From Oscillospiraceae bacterium (GTDB lineage Bacteria; Bacillota; Clostridia; Oscillospirales; Ruminococcaceae): a stretch of 51,026 nt of DNA. The stretch lies in assembly GCA_017442085.1 (NCBI GenBank), contig JAFSAW010000023.1:1-51026 (forward strand). The letters run 5' to 3'. Positions within the stretch are counted from its first letter, which is position 1. Every line of letters starts with the position of its first letter. Under the pieces are notes generated by a model that was given only the letters and a program-made list of their open reading frames with translations, did not search any database and was not told where the DNA came from. The position numbers were made by a program, and so were the translations under genes. Below, piece after piece: positions 22,825-31,344 of this stretch.

Positions 22825-25311
22825 CTACCCTCCTATAAGGTCAAAAAGTGTCGGTGCTTCCATTTCTGCTTCAGCTGCTTCCAGATATCCGCAGCCATCT
22901 TTGTAATACTGAGGATTTAATTCTGTCCCCACACCTTTACGTCCAAGCTTTACCGCCCTTACAGGTACGGTCATAATACCGCCGAACGGGTCATAAACCA
23001 CATCACCCTTGTTGCTGTATCTGTTGATAATGCGGTCAACAATATCAATCTGCAGCGGGCACACATGCAATTCTCTGCGACCTAATCTCTGGTCTTTGTT
23101 CAGTGTGTTCATACGGATAATATCATCCCATACATCAGGGTTGATACTTGTTGTCGGCAAGGTCATAAAGGTCTTGCTTAAGCCATCCTTTTCGGTCAGC
23201 TCGTCCGCAAGTTTTACATGCTCTTCAAAGTTGTAAAGGTTTTCTTTGGAATACTGCTTAAACTTGGCGATTCTGCCGCTCATATCTGTTGACATCAGTT
23301 CATCACCGGTCAACATTCTGTTGCCGCTGCTTCTCCAATATCCGTGAGCATCAATCTGCCATCTTCCAAGAGAATATTCATCCTTGCTCTTGCTCACCGG
23401 CACATCAGCATAGGCTGTTGTGGTGTCTGTCGGTAATTTACGGAAGAGAAGAATATATTCAGGACAGCCCACACCCATCTTTGTGGCATCCTTGCACTGC
23501 TCTGTCCACCCAAGGCGATATGTCTGATTGTTTTCTCTTACAACGTCCGTTGTCACGGTGATCATACCGAAATACATAAAGCCGTGCTTCATATAATGCT
23601 GAATGCACATAGAATGGAAAGGCTCCATTGTCGGCATACCGTAGCCTGTGGCATTGCCAAACAGCACCCTGTCCTTTACGTGTATGGCAGCAACCCTGCC
23701 AGGTTTAAGAACTCTCAGCAGTTCTGGTGTTAAGTAGTCCATCTGTTCAAAGAACTTAACTGTGTTCTCGTTATGTCCAAAGTCGTTATAACTCGGTGTG
23801 TATTCATAGTGGTTACTGAACGGGATTGATGTGTGTATCAGGTCAACGCTGTTCTCGGCCATGCAGGCTGTCTCCAACACACAGTCATTGTGAATTGCAA
23901 CAAAATTCTGTCCATTGAGTTCTTTGCGTTCAACACCAATGCTGCGGGCGAGAGTTTCAAGCTGACTTGCGCCGTTCAAACCATACTCTTTTATGATATC
24001 TGTCATCTGTTCCACCATTTCATCATGCTGCTTCCACTTGTCTTTAAGTGTCTGCAGAATCTCTTTTTCGTTTTCTGTGTAGATAATGTCGATAATTACC
24101 TTTTCTGTCTGCAAAAATCTGTAAATACGGTGTATTGCCTGTATAAAATCGTTAAATTTATAATCGATACCGCAGAAGATTGCTCGGTGACAATACCGCT
24201 GAAAGTTGCAGCCTTGGCCGGAGATCTCCTTTTTGGTAGCAAGCAGCCTTGTTTTTCCGTTGGAAAAATCTAAAACCCTGCGCTCCCTCTCGTCATAGTC
24301 CATCGTGCCGTAAACCTCTACAGCATCCTTGAACACCCTTTTAATCTCATGGCGTTCATCCTCACGGTCGTGCCACAGAATAAAATGCGCGTTCGGGTCG
24401 CTGTCAACAATCTCTTTCGCCTTTGCTATGCGATATGGCAGGCTGTCCTTTTTCTCTTTGGAAGCAGCGGGCAAAGACAGTGAAGCATCCTTCGACAGAA
24501 CAATCTGTCCGTCCTTATCACTCTGCAGAGATGTTGTTTCGGTCAGCTTGTGGTACCTAACCTCAAATGGCGGCAGGTCATATCCCGTATCATCGTATCC
24601 AAGCTGTGATGGTTTTGTAAGAAACAGTGCCCAACTGCTCATCCACAGCCAAAACTCTTTCTCCTTGTGCGGAAACAATGTCAAATTGTTTGCTTTTGTA
24701 CTGTCACGCTGAAAAAATCTTGTTAATGCCTGCCCCGTGTCCATAATTTCAAGATATCCGGCATAATGTATCAGCTCTTTGTATTTGTTCGGTGCAGGTG
24801 TGGCCGTTGCCACAAGCTTATATTTAATACCTCTCATCATCGGCATAAACTCCTGAAAGGTTTTGCTGCCATAACTGCGGAGAACACTCGCCTCATCCAA
24901 GGCCACAGCATCAAATGCTTTCGGGTCCACACCGCCGTCACGTACCCTTTCATAGTTCGTGAGATATATTCCGCTTGCCTGCGCCTGCTGTGTTGCTGTT
25001 ATGTACTCAGGCTCTTCCAAGCCAAGCAGTTCAACAGCATCTCTTTTAAATTCCTGTCTTACACCCAGCGGAAGAATTATCAAAGCCTTACCGCCTGTAT
25101 GCTTAACGCAAAGTCTGCACCATTCAAGTTCCTGTATGGTCTTGCCAAGGCCAAAAGCCTCAAACAAGGCTCTGCGCCCGCCTTTGAGCGCCCAGATAAC
25201 AGCATCTCTCTGATGCGGTTTTAAAGCAGGGTGTATCTCTTTGCAGTCAACTGCAAAACCAGTCTGCGGAGCTACTGCAATTTTGCTTTTCAAAAATTCT
25301 ATGTAACTCAT
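22825..25311 (-). CDS. Helicase - DNA methyltransferase fusion (828 aa)
   Basis: Residues 1-455 form a SNF2/DEAD-type ATPase: Walker A EAFGLGKT (51-58), DEAS as motif II (about 136), and QAIHRIYR as motif VI (about 389-396). Residues 470-828 form a beta-class amino-methyltransferase: catalytic-motif position HTSIPFS (about 491-497) in place of the usual DPPY/SPPY, and SAM motif DPFGG (776-780) followed by GVGTELNPQYY. Fusions of this type occur in phages. The protein may modify phage DNA to resist host restriction, or act on replicating DNA. Position between MazG-like and small membrane genes puts it in the early operon. Confidence 0.85.
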   Translation of the reverse strand: MSYIEFLKSKIAVAPQTGFAVDCKEIHPALKPHQRDAVIWALKGGRRALFEAFGLGKTIQELEWCRLCVKHTGGKALIILPLGVRQEFKRDAVELLGLEEPEYITATQQAQASGIYLTNYERVRDGGVDPKAFDAVALDEASVLRSYGSKTFQEFMPMMRGIKYKLVATATPAPNKYKELIHYAGYLEIMDTGQALTRFFQRDSTKANNLTLFPHKEKEFWLWMSSWALFLTKPSQLGYDDTGYDLPPFEVRYHKLTETTSLQSDKDGQIVLSKDASLSLPAASKEKKDSLPYRIAKAKEIVDSDPNAHFILWHDREDERHEIKRVFKDAVEVYGTMDYDERERRVLDFSNGKTRLLATKKEISGQGCNFQRYCHRAIFCGIDYKFNDFIQAIHRIYRFLQTEKVIIDIIYTENEKEILQTLKDKWKQHDEMVEQMTDIIKEYGLNGASQLETLARSIGVERKELNGQNFVAIHNDCVLETACMAENSVDLIHTSIPFSNHYEYTPSYNDFGHNENTVKFFEQMDYLTPELLRVLKPGRVAAIHVKDRVLFGNATGYGMPTMEPFHSMCIQHYMKHGFMYFGMITVTTDVVRENNQTYRLGWTEQCKDATKMGVGCPEYILLFRKLPTDTTTAYADVPVSKSKDEYSLGRWQIDAHGYWRSSGNRMLTGDELMSTDMSGRIAKFKQYSKENLYNFEEHVKLADELTEKDGLSKTFMTLPTTSINPDVWDDIIRMNTLNKDQRLGRRELHVCPLQIDIVDRIINRYSNKGDVVYDPFGGIMTVPVRAVKLGRKGVGTELNPQYYKDGCGYLEAAEAEMEAPTLFDLIGG

Positions 25312-25326
25312 CAGTTACCCTTCTTT

Positions 25327-25509
25327 CTAAAATTTTTTGATTTTCTCGATTGCATAAACAACAATCGTAAATCCCATAAGGCAGAACGCAATGAACACAA
25401 TCATAAACACAATGCTCATCACCACAAACTGTGTAAGCCCGCCTATAATGCCCAACAGGATACTGAATATCCCTGTAATGATTTGACCTATCATATGCAG
25501 CACATCCAT
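25327..25509 (-). CDS. Small phage membrane protein (60 aa)
   Basis: Starting at MDVLHMIGQII, nearly the whole product is hydrophobic, with two predicted transmembrane helices and a basic C-terminus (YAIEKIKKF). GGGGTG precedes the ATG, which lies just after the upstream stop. Early membrane proteins of this size can act in superinfection control, but nothing in the sequence proves that. Confidence 0.55.
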   Translation of the reverse strand: MDVLHMIGQIITGIFSILLGIIGGLTQFVVMSIVFMIVFIAFCLMGFTIVVYAIEKIKKF

Positions 25510-25511
25510 AC

Positions 25512-25883
25512 TCAGCACCCCAGATATCTCTTGTAACTGGCATTCTTTGCTGTTGTAACCGACTGTGGTTTTGTCATATCCCACTCAATCAGTACCATGC
25601 CAAAATATTTTCGCACCTCGTTTACCTTTGCAATTGCAACACCGATATGGTCGATGTCCTTGAACTCTTCCGCAAAAAGTCTGTTCAGTTCTGCTTCAAA
25701 TGCTTTGATAAGGGCACTTTGTGTTTTGTGTGTCTTGATATGGTCATCAATTACGTTGTAATACGCCAGCACCATCATTGTTGTTGCAGCCATATACCCC
25801 TGTATATTGTTTTCTCTCATACCTGCTTCGTAGCCCATTTTGTAGGCCTGCGCAGGGTTCAATTTGTGTAAAGATTTAGCCAT
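25512..25883 (-). CDS. Hypothetical early phage protein (123 aa)
   Basis: The helical protein begins MAKSLHKLNPAQAYKMGYEA and includes VIDDHIKTHKTQSALIKAFE. I recall similar hypothetical proteins in clostridial phages. AAAGGAAAA upstream lies inside the preceding 25-codon gene, implying coupling. No motif or function was recognised. Confidence 0.55.
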   Translation of the reverse strand: MAKSLHKLNPAQAYKMGYEAGMRENNIQGYMAATTMMVLAYYNVIDDHIKTHKTQSALIKAFEAELNRLFAEEFKDIDHIGVAIAKVNEVRKYFGMVLIEWDMTKPQSVTTAKNASYKRYLGC

Positions 25884-25884
25884 C

Positions 25885-25962
25885 TTATTTTCCTTTCCCC
25901 GCTAAATAAAAAACTAAAAGCAGCGGAATACACGCAATCATACATGCAATTGTTTCGGCCAT
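25885..25962 (-). CDS. 25-residue hydrophobic micropeptide
   Basis: A short frame encodes a peptide starting MAETIACMIACIPLLLVFYL and ending AGKGK: one transmembrane-length segment plus a basic tail. Its ATG overlaps the stop of the upstream gene (TGATG) and its TAA is one base from the next ATG, and the next gene's RBS lies in its last codons. This exact fit in an otherwise gap-free operon supports translation. Function is unknown. Confidence 0.5.
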   Translation of the reverse strand: MAETIACMIACIPLLLVFYLAGKGK

Positions 25963-26177
25963 CAGTTTATCTTCTCCATTCTGTCTGGATAAAAACTTTC
26001 AACGTATTTGCCTAAAAACTCCACCCCAAAGAAATATCTTTTGGGATGTACATATACAACCGTACCTTCTGTAGGTCTGAAAAAGACAAGTTCATCTTCT
26101 TTCGGCTTTTTGCCCTGCACCCCGGGACGTGTTACGCTCACCTTATCCCCAAGGTTAAATACTGGATTGTTTTTCAT
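25962..26177 (-). CDS. Small phage protein, SH3-like (71 aa)
   Basis: The product is beta-rich: NLGDKVSVTRPG, EGTVVYVHPKRYFFGVEF, ending YPDRMEKIN. The pattern of short strands around a GDKV start resembles small SH3-like barrel proteins that read out binding to nucleic acid or protein, but I cannot name a family. GAGGAAAAAG precedes ATG. It overlaps the end of the RusA-like gene by 23 bases. Confidence 0.55.
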   Translation of the reverse strand: MKNNPVFNLGDKVSVTRPGVQGKKPKEDELVFFRPTEGTVVYVHPKRYFFGVEFLGKYVESFYPDRMEKIN

Positions 26178-26541
26178 ATTCTTTTTCCTCGAATATCTCT
26201 GCTACAACTCCCTGACCTTGTCCGTAGACAAATCGGTCTTCAAAGCCAAGCAGATATCTGTTGTCGTCTCCTTTTGTTATTTTCTCTTTCTGCAGTGCAT
26301 CCAGAATAAACTTCTTTGCAAAGGCAACATTATCTTTATCTCTTTGCTTTGTAGCTTCCCACCAGGTAAACCTCACAAAATAGGCACCCGGCATTTTCTT
26401 AAGCCTGCAGTTACGGATACACAAGCGGATAATTTTCTCGTTTTCCCTCTTGCATTTGTTCCCGTCATATTTGCTATTGCGGCACTCTTCCGTATATTCA
26501 TTAAGGCCGTCAAGCTTGTATGGTATTTTTAAAATTTGCAT
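26155..26541 (-). CDS. RusA-like Holliday junction resolvase
   Basis: The 128-residue protein has the RusA-family core: VRFTWWEATKQRDKDNVAFA, with the acidic residues of RDKDN, then KKFILDALQ and a following Asp in DDNRYLLGF. RusA-type nucleases cut four-way junctions, clearing branched DNA before packaging. Genes for SSB, helicase and an annealing protein lie just upstream, matching a recombination and replication module. It overlaps the next small gene. Confidence 0.8.
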   Translation of the reverse strand: MQILKIPYKLDGLNEYTEECRNSKYDGNKCKRENEKIIRLCIRNCRLKKMPGAYFVRFTWWEATKQRDKDNVAFAKKFILDALQKEKITKGDDNRYLLGFEDRFVYGQGQGVVAEIFEEKEYEKQSSI

Positions 26542-26543
26542 TG

Positions 26544-27755
26544 TTATTCCTCAAAATTCGCCTCTTCATAGAATTTCTGATATTTGCCCTCAAATGACAT
26601 ATTCATAATGCCCGTAGAGCCAAACTTGTTTTTATCTATAAGCAGCGTTGTTTCACTTGGCTCGTGTTCCTTTTTGTTGTGAACATACGGCCTGTTTAAA
26701 ATCATTACGTAGTCGCCGTCAGCTTCCAATGCACCCGACTCTTTGAGATTTCTCATAGACGGTGTACTGTCGCTACCGCGTGTCAGCTGAGATAAAAGCA
26801 TAATGTGACATTTGCAGCGGCTTGCAAACTGCTTGTACTGCCCCGAAATATGCTCCATTTCAACTCTTCGGCTGTCACCCTTATGTTTACTTGAAACTTT
26901 CTGTACATAATCAACAACCACAAAATCGGGCTTAATCTGATTGATTATCATTCCCTGTGTCTCTACGTCATACACGTTGTCAAAAACATAGATGTTCATG
27001 TAGCTGAGCATATCCCCGAACCTTTCAATATTTTTCACATCTTTCGGGCTGAAATCTCTGCTGTTGAACAGCTGATAATCGATATTCATAAAGATGCAGG
27101 CAAGGCGCTCATAAATCATATCGGCTGACATTTCAAGGCTGAACACAACAATCTTTTTCCCGTCAAGCATCTGCTTGTGTGTCACATTCAGAGCAAAGCT
27201 TGTTTTACCCGTGGACGGCAAAGCACCAACTATCGATACAGCAGGCATTCTCAGGCCGCCAATTATCTTGTCCAATGTGGACCAGCCCGTCATAATCTTC
27301 GCAACAGGTTTTGTTGCTCTCTCTGCAAAACCTTTAAGGTGTTCCTTGCTTTGTTTTGCATAAGAGTCAATTACCGTGTTCTGCTCTTCCCCTGCAAGCT
27401 CACGCAGCCAGTCTGCTGTGACTGTGGATTTGGCATCCATCACCACCGCATAAAGTTTGTTTTTAAGGCGGCGGCTGTTCCCCTGCTCTTTAAGTCTTGA
27501 TAAGTACGAGTTGTATGCGTTCAGCGAATTGGCATAAGTCTGTGCTGCCTGAACTGCAGCAACTGTCGCATCTTCCGACAACTCCGAAAGAATCAATGTA
27601 AGGTCCTTGATTTCCGGCTTGTCTCTAAGCACTTGGAATATCTCCTGGCACTCGGGTGATATAAAGTCAGATTCTTCGATTAAGCCAATGGTATGTCTCA
27701 ATTCATCCGGCCAAAGCAATAAACTGCCGATAACAGCCATTTCAATTTCTACCAT
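26544..27755 (-). CDS. dnaB: Replicative DNA helicase, DnaB type
   Basis: The 403-residue protein has an N-terminal helical domain (MVEIEMAVIGSLLLWPDEL) and a RecA-like C-terminal domain with Walker A GALPSTGKTS (about residue 178), Walker B PDFVVVDYVQKV and SQLTRGSD. It is somewhat shorter than host DnaB, as phage versions often are. It follows the replication initiator gene by five bases, so the phage brings its own initiator-helicase pair. GAGGTG precedes the start. Confidence 0.92.
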   Translation of the reverse strand: MVEIEMAVIGSLLLWPDELRHTIGLIEESDFISPECQEIFQVLRDKPEIKDLTLILSELSEDATVAAVQAAQTYANSLNAYNSYLSRLKEQGNSRRLKNKLYAVVMDAKSTVTADWLRELAGEEQNTVIDSYAKQSKEHLKGFAERATKPVAKIMTGWSTLDKIIGGLRMPAVSIVGALPSTGKTSFALNVTHKQMLDGKKIVVFSLEMSADMIYERLACIFMNIDYQLFNSRDFSPKDVKNIERFGDMLSYMNIYVFDNVYDVETQGMIINQIKPDFVVVDYVQKVSSKHKGDSRRVEMEHISGQYKQFASRCKCHIMLLSQLTRGSDSTPSMRNLKESGALEADGDYVMILNRPYVHNKKEHEPSETTLLIDKNKFGSTGIMNMSFEGKYQKFYEEANFEE

Positions 27756-27760
27756 TTACA

Positions 27761-28480
27761 TCACCTCTTCAAATCGTGCCCCAACCTCGGCATCTGCTTT
27801 TCTTCTTTCTTTGGCTTAACAGGCTGCAGGTCAAGATAATCTTCGTAACCGCCGTTAAAGAATGTAGAGCCGTGTTTTATAAATTTTTTATCAACGCCCT
27901 CTACCTCTTTCGCATAGGCTTTTACAGCTGCTGTCATTCTCTCTTCGCCAATATCAGCCATAGCCTGCAAGGCCTTTTTTTTCACGTTACTTTTGCCCTT
28001 TTTGTTCGGATACAAAGCCCACAAATTTTCGAAAAATGCGCATATATTATTATTAATATATTTGTTATCATTGTTGTTTGTTGTTATCCGTTTGTTATCC
28101 GTTTGTTGCTCGTTTGTTATTGGATTGTTGGTTTGCTTGTTACTTTGCTTGTTACTGTTGGCATCGTAATCTTGATATTTTCCCCAATTTACTACATAAA
28201 TTAAGGTATGTTGGTTTGTTGATTTGCTTGTTATTTCGCCTGTTGATTTTAGCTTGTTCAACGAGGTGCGCACCTGCTGAAATGTCAAACCCGTTTGTTG
28301 TGCTAACTGTGCATTGCTTGTTACAAGTTCACCCCGTCGAATTACTATTCCCTGCCACTTAACATCCTGATGATTTGCCAACAAAAGAAGATGTAAAAAC
28401 AGTCTTGAAGTATTGATGTCTCCATACCATTCCCAGTCTAAAAATGCTCTGTGGAGAACTATAAAACCATTATTTTTCAT
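27761..28480 (-). CDS. Phage replication initiator (helix-turn-helix)
   Basis: The N-terminal winged-helix domain begins NGFIVLHRAFLDWEWYGDIN and contains LAQQTGLTFQQVRTSLNKLK and STGEITSKSTNQ, the type found in replisome organisers of Bacillota phages. A linker rich in Asn, Gln and Thr (about residues 108-145) follows, then a helical C-terminal domain with WALYPNKKGK that could contact the helicase. The linker DNA consists of short repeats that look like origin iterons. It is followed directly by dnaB. Confidence 0.8.
   Translation of the reverse strand: MKNNGFIVLHRAFLDWEWYGDINTSRLFLHLLLLANHQDVKWQGIVIRRGELVTSNAQLAQQTGLTFQQVRTSLNKLKSTGEITSKSTNQHTLIYVVNWGKYQDYDANSNKQSNKQTNNPITNEQQTDNKRITTNNNDNKYINNNICAFFENLWALYPNKKGKSNVKKKALQAMADIGEERMTAAVKAYAKEVEGVDKKFIKHGSTFFNGGYEDYLDLQPVKPKKEEKQMPRLGHDLKR
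28042..28160. other. Candidate phage replication origin inside the initiator gene
   Basis: An AT-only-like stretch (28042-28069) borders repeats of TTTGTTATCCG with an 11-bp period (about 28078-28121) and two copies of TTTGCTTGTTAC (28131-28154). An 11-bp period is out of step with codons, so protein repetition alone does not explain it. Lambdoid phages carry iterons and an AT-rich segment inside the initiator gene in the same way. Confidence 0.5.
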
Positions 28481-28743
28481 TCTTTCACCGCCCTGAAGAT
28501 GGCGACACTCTTTCCTGTTGCGTAGTCTTTACGTTTACCTACAGCCTTTAATTTGTTGATATTACACAGTTCATTTATGCGTGGCCTAACTTTATTCAAA
28601 TCATCGCCATAGCCCATTTTTCGGGCAATTTCGCGGGCTGTGTATGCTCCATCGCCAAATGCATCAAGTATCTTTTCGTGCATAGGTTTTTTTATATCGA
28701 GAGAGGCTTCAAAAGCCTCTCTCCTTGTTTCCAAAGTAATCAT
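28477..28743 (-). CDS. Winged-helix early protein (88 aa)
   Basis: The HTH core contains HEKILDAFGDGAYTAREIAR and NKVRPRINELCNINKLKAVG, a winged-helix pattern of small DNA-binding proteins. Its stop overlaps the initiator ATG (ATGA), so it is translated with it. It may help at the origin or act as a regulator; the sequence does not decide. Confidence 0.65.
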   Translation of the reverse strand: MITLETRREAFEASLDIKKPMHEKILDAFGDGAYTAREIARKMGYGDDLNKVRPRINELCNINKLKAVGKRKDYATGKSVAIFRAVKE

Positions 28744-28752
28744 AGTTACCTC

Positions 28753-29187
28753 CTAGAACGGCAGGTCTCCGTCCTCATCTCTGATATTGGAGAAATCTTC
28801 AAGCGCAGCATTCTGCTGCTGTCTTGGTTCCTGATATGTGTTGTAGCTTGTGTTGTTTTCGTTCTTTGCCTTGCTCTCTACAAAGTAGGCATTGTTGATA
28901 ACGACCTCAAAGGCTGTACGGTTTTTGCCGGTGTCTTTATCCTGATATGTTCTTGTCTGGATAGAACCGTTAAGGCCAATTCTGTTTCCTTTGCGGAAGT
29001 ATCTTGTAATAAATTCAGCTGTCTGTCTCCATGCAACACAGTTGATAAAATCAGCCTGTCTTTCACCGTTTGCATCTGTGTAAGAACGGTCAACAGCAAC
29101 AGAAAAACTGCATACGTTTGTACCGTTCGGTGTCTGTCTCATTTCCGGGTCTGCTGTAAGCCTACCCACTAAACATGTAACGTTCAT
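28753..29187 (-). CDS. ssb: Single-stranded DNA-binding protein
   Basis: The 144-residue product has an OB-fold with MNVTCLVGRLTADPEMRQT, FSVAVDRSY and NFINCVAW-like segments, then a disordered Gln/Asn-rich linker and an acidic tip ending EDGDLPF. The tip is the known docking site for RecO, RecG, PriA, exonucleases and other partners of bacterial SSB. The phage ImmA/IrrE protein at 33261 ends in nearly the same residues. It belongs to the replication module. Confidence 0.95.
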   Translation of the reverse strand: MNVTCLVGRLTADPEMRQTPNGTNVCSFSVAVDRSYTDANGERQADFINCVAWRQTAEFITRYFRKGNRIGLNGSIQTRTYQDKDTGKNRTAFEVVINNAYFVESKAKNENNTSYNTYQEPRQQQNAALEDFSNIRDEDGDLPF

Positions 29188-29381
29188 CGTAATTCTCCTC
29201 GTTTGAATTTTTGGTGTTTATGCATATTGATTGTGTATCGTTCCATATTGGAACGCTCAACGGACCTGTCACGGAACCGCTGTTCATATTCGGCATTTCT
29301 TGCCGTTTCATATGCTTTGTATTTTTCACACTTACGGCAGTTTTCACCGCGTTCTGTGCAATTTCTGCAAGGACAGTCCAT
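29184..29381 (-). CDS. Cysteine-rich small phage protein (65 aa)
   Basis: The N-terminal MDCPCRNCTERGENCRKCEK holds six cysteines in CxxC-like spacing, probably one or two metal sites, followed by a basic helix rich in Arg and Tyr. It overlaps ssb by four bases (ATGA). Comparable CPCRNC proteins are frequent in phage early operons. Function is unknown. Confidence 0.6.
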   Translation of the reverse strand: MDCPCRNCTERGENCRKCEKYKAYETARNAEYEQRFRDRSVERSNMERYTINMHKHQKFKRGELR

Positions 29382-29390
29382 AGTGACCTC

Positions 29391-29654
29391 CTAAATGTAA
29401 TTTTTTCCGAATATTTTTATAAAATCCTGTATGCTCCATCCATACTTTGCCATCAGCTCCCGCTGCATCTGCTCCTGCAGGCACATTCTGTTGATTGCAT
29501 TGTGATGAACGCCGTATGGTGGTTCATTATGACAAAAGTGGCAGAGATTAACCACAGCACCGTATTTTTCGCTTATAGGCCGCCTTGCTCCACCCCATAC
29601 GTGATGTCTTTCAAGGTTGGTATTTGCGCCGCATAAATAACATTTACCCTTCAT
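29391..29654 (-). CDS. HNH-type recombination nuclease-like protein
   Basis: The 87-residue protein has CYLCGA near the start, RHHVWGGARR, VNLCHFCHNEPPYGVHHN, that is, a zinc-stabilised beta-beta-alpha-metal (HNH) core with paired His. Small proteins of this type replace lambda NinG-like nucleases in Bacillota phages. It overlaps the NinB-like gene start region by 11 bases, consistent with a recombination unit. Catalytic activity is inferred. Confidence 0.7.
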   Translation of the reverse strand: MKGKCYLCGANTNLERHHVWGGARRPISEKYGAVVNLCHFCHNEPPYGVHHNAINRMCLQEQMQRELMAKYGWSIQDFIKIFGKNYI

Positions 29655-30195
29655 TGCGTGTCACCTTCGGTTCTGTTTTCCAAAGCGAAATCATATCTGC
29701 AATTTCAGCAGGTGTTTTTGTATTGATACCCAATGCTTCACAATCCTGAACAATATTGTCTATAAGCCTTGCCATCTGCCGCTGACTGTACATAGACGAG
29801 CCGTAATACAGTCGCAGAGTAACCATTTCTTCATTTTCTCCGCTGTCAACTCGCTCAGCCAACCAACCTAACCCGTAAGCCTGCCACACAGTTTTGAGGG
29901 CGTTTTCGGCCTCTGCTGCGATGTCTACATCTCGGTATATTCCAACCTGCTTTATGTAGTTCTGATACACCTCTACAGATGGCAGGTTGCTTTCCATTGC
30001 AATCTGGCCGATAAGCAGCCAAGCGTAATTGTTTGCGTTAAGGCTTCTCTTTTTGCTGTACCTTTTAAGGCACAGGTCAATGTGCTTTCCCTTGTGTTTT
30101 TCAAGTTCGGCACATTGATTGCCTTCCAGAACTATCTCTGCGGTTGTAGATTTGGTGAATGGAGAATACATAAAATTGTTTACTGTACCCTTCAT
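29644..30195 (-). CDS. NinB-like recombination protein
   Basis: The 183-residue protein contains KKRSLNANNYAWLLIGQIAM and VEVYQNYIKQVGIYRDVDI, features shared with the NinB / phage recombination mediator-like family (KRSLxANAYxW...). NinB binds single-stranded DNA and assists recombination in lambdoid phages. Its neighbours (annealing protein upstream, HNH and SSB downstream) fit. Confidence is moderate because only part of the family pattern is visible. Confidence 0.65.
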   Translation of the reverse strand: MKGTVNNFMYSPFTKSTTAEIVLEGNQCAELEKHKGKHIDLCLKRYSKKRSLNANNYAWLLIGQIAMESNLPSVEVYQNYIKQVGIYRDVDIAAEAENALKTVWQAYGLGWLAERVDSGENEEMVTLRLYYGSSMYSQRQMARLIDNIVQDCEALGINTKTPAEIADMISLWKTEPKVTRNEG

Positions 30196-30198
30196 GTG

Positions 30199-30846
30199 TT
30201 ATCCTTTCATCTTCTTGTAACATTCTTTGCAGAAAGCACCGCCACGTTCTTCGATAGCCTGCATAAACTGCATTTCAGGTGTGTATGTTTTACCGCCTAT
30301 TGTCATCTCTACAAAAGGTTTTCCGCAGCTCTGGCATTTAAGGTCCTCTTTGTGTGCTTTTTTCTTTGTGCTCTTAGGGGCTGCAGGCGCAGGCTCTTCA
30401 ACCAATGCTCCGTAGCCGTCATACTTTGTTGAGTCCTTTTCATAATAAACATCTGCTGCAAGACCTAAAGCTTTACCTGCAACGGAAATCGCATCTGTAA
30501 GCGCCATCTTAAAGCACTCATCATTTGTAACAAGCTGCTGTTTTTCTGTCGCTACAAACATTGCACCGCCTGTGCCCGGAACAGGTTCGCTCCACATACC
30601 ATCCTGGATATAAAACAGGTCAATATCCACAAATGCAGCTATTTCACCTTTTGCACCATGTTCAAGTTTTTTATCCTTGATTATGTATTTCCAGCCTATG
30701 CCACAAGGGCCAAACCGTTCGGTAAGTGCTTTGATACGCCACATAGGATTAATGTCGGTTTTGCCTTTAAGTTTGCCGCCTTCAATTTTTTTCTTAGCTT
30801 CGGACGGAACTTCTCTCAAACTGTTGTATATTTCCAAGTTTTCCAT
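30199..30846 (-). CDS. Rad52-like single-strand annealing protein
   Basis: The 215-residue protein has NPMWRIKALTERFGPCGIGW, a segment typical of phage Rad52/Sak-type annealing proteins, and ALTDAISVAGKALGLAADVYY. A C-terminal zinc ribbon (CQSCGKPF ... CKECYKK) follows a Pro/Ala/Lys linker. Such proteins anneal complementary strands for phage recombination. It sits between Gp157 and NinB-like genes. A zinc ribbon at the end is a small variation on the family. Confidence 0.75.
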   Translation of the reverse strand: MENLEIYNSLREVPSEAKKKIEGGKLKGKTDINPMWRIKALTERFGPCGIGWKYIIKDKKLEHGAKGEIAAFVDIDLFYIQDGMWSEPVPGTGGAMFVATEKQQLVTNDECFKMALTDAISVAGKALGLAADVYYEKDSTKYDGYGALVEEPAPAAPKSTKKKAHKEDLKCQSCGKPFVEMTIGGKTYTPEMQFMQAIEERGGAFCKECYKKMKG

Positions 30847-30855
30847 AGCGCCCTC

Positions 30856-31329
30856 CTACTTGATTTGAATGTTCTGTTTTGTTTCAAGACTGCAGCCTTC
30901 AATGGTTGCACCCTCTTTAAGATGTTCTTTGATAAGTGTTTTGTTTGGCTCCGGAGTCTTAAAGGTCATCAACTCATCAGGGAGCTGTGTGCCCGGAGCA
31001 ATAACCACAGATGTGGAAGAACGGTAACTCACGGCCACCTTTGCTGTTTTGAATTTTTCACCGCCAAGAGCATATGCAAGGTAATTCTTGCAGCTATCTG
31101 CAGAACGTGTAACCTTTGCAATTCTGTCTTCAAAGTTTTTCTTTTCCTTTTTCAGAGCATCCAGCTCCGCAGAATAGTTTTTGTATGCCAGGGCGATTGC
31201 TTCGATTTTGTTTTCCCTTGCAAGCTGAAGCTCCTCAAGATGTTCAAGGTTTGCAATCTCACCCGTTTCAGGGTTTATATTTTCTGCAATGAACTGCTCC
31301 ATTGCAGCATCGATTTCATAAAGTGTCAT
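30856..31329 (-). CDS. Gp157 family phage protein
   Basis: The 157-residue protein begins MTLYEIDAAMEQFI, has a long coiled coil (about residues 35-95) with KNYSAELDALKKEKKNFEDR, and a small beta domain with KVAVSYRSSTSVVI. This is the Siphovirus Gp157 arrangement; in some phages it is linked to resistance or recombination, but its biochemical role is not settled. It is the first gene after the structured leader at 31345-31447. Confidence 0.85.
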   Translation of the reverse strand: MTLYEIDAAMEQFIAENINPETGEIANLEHLEELQLARENKIEAIALAYKNYSAELDALKKEKKNFEDRIAKVTRSADSCKNYLAYALGGEKFKTAKVAVSYRSSTSVVIAPGTQLPDELMTFKTPEPNKTLIKEHLKEGATIEGCSLETKQNIQIK

Positions 31330-31344
31330 ATTATCCTCGTTTCT

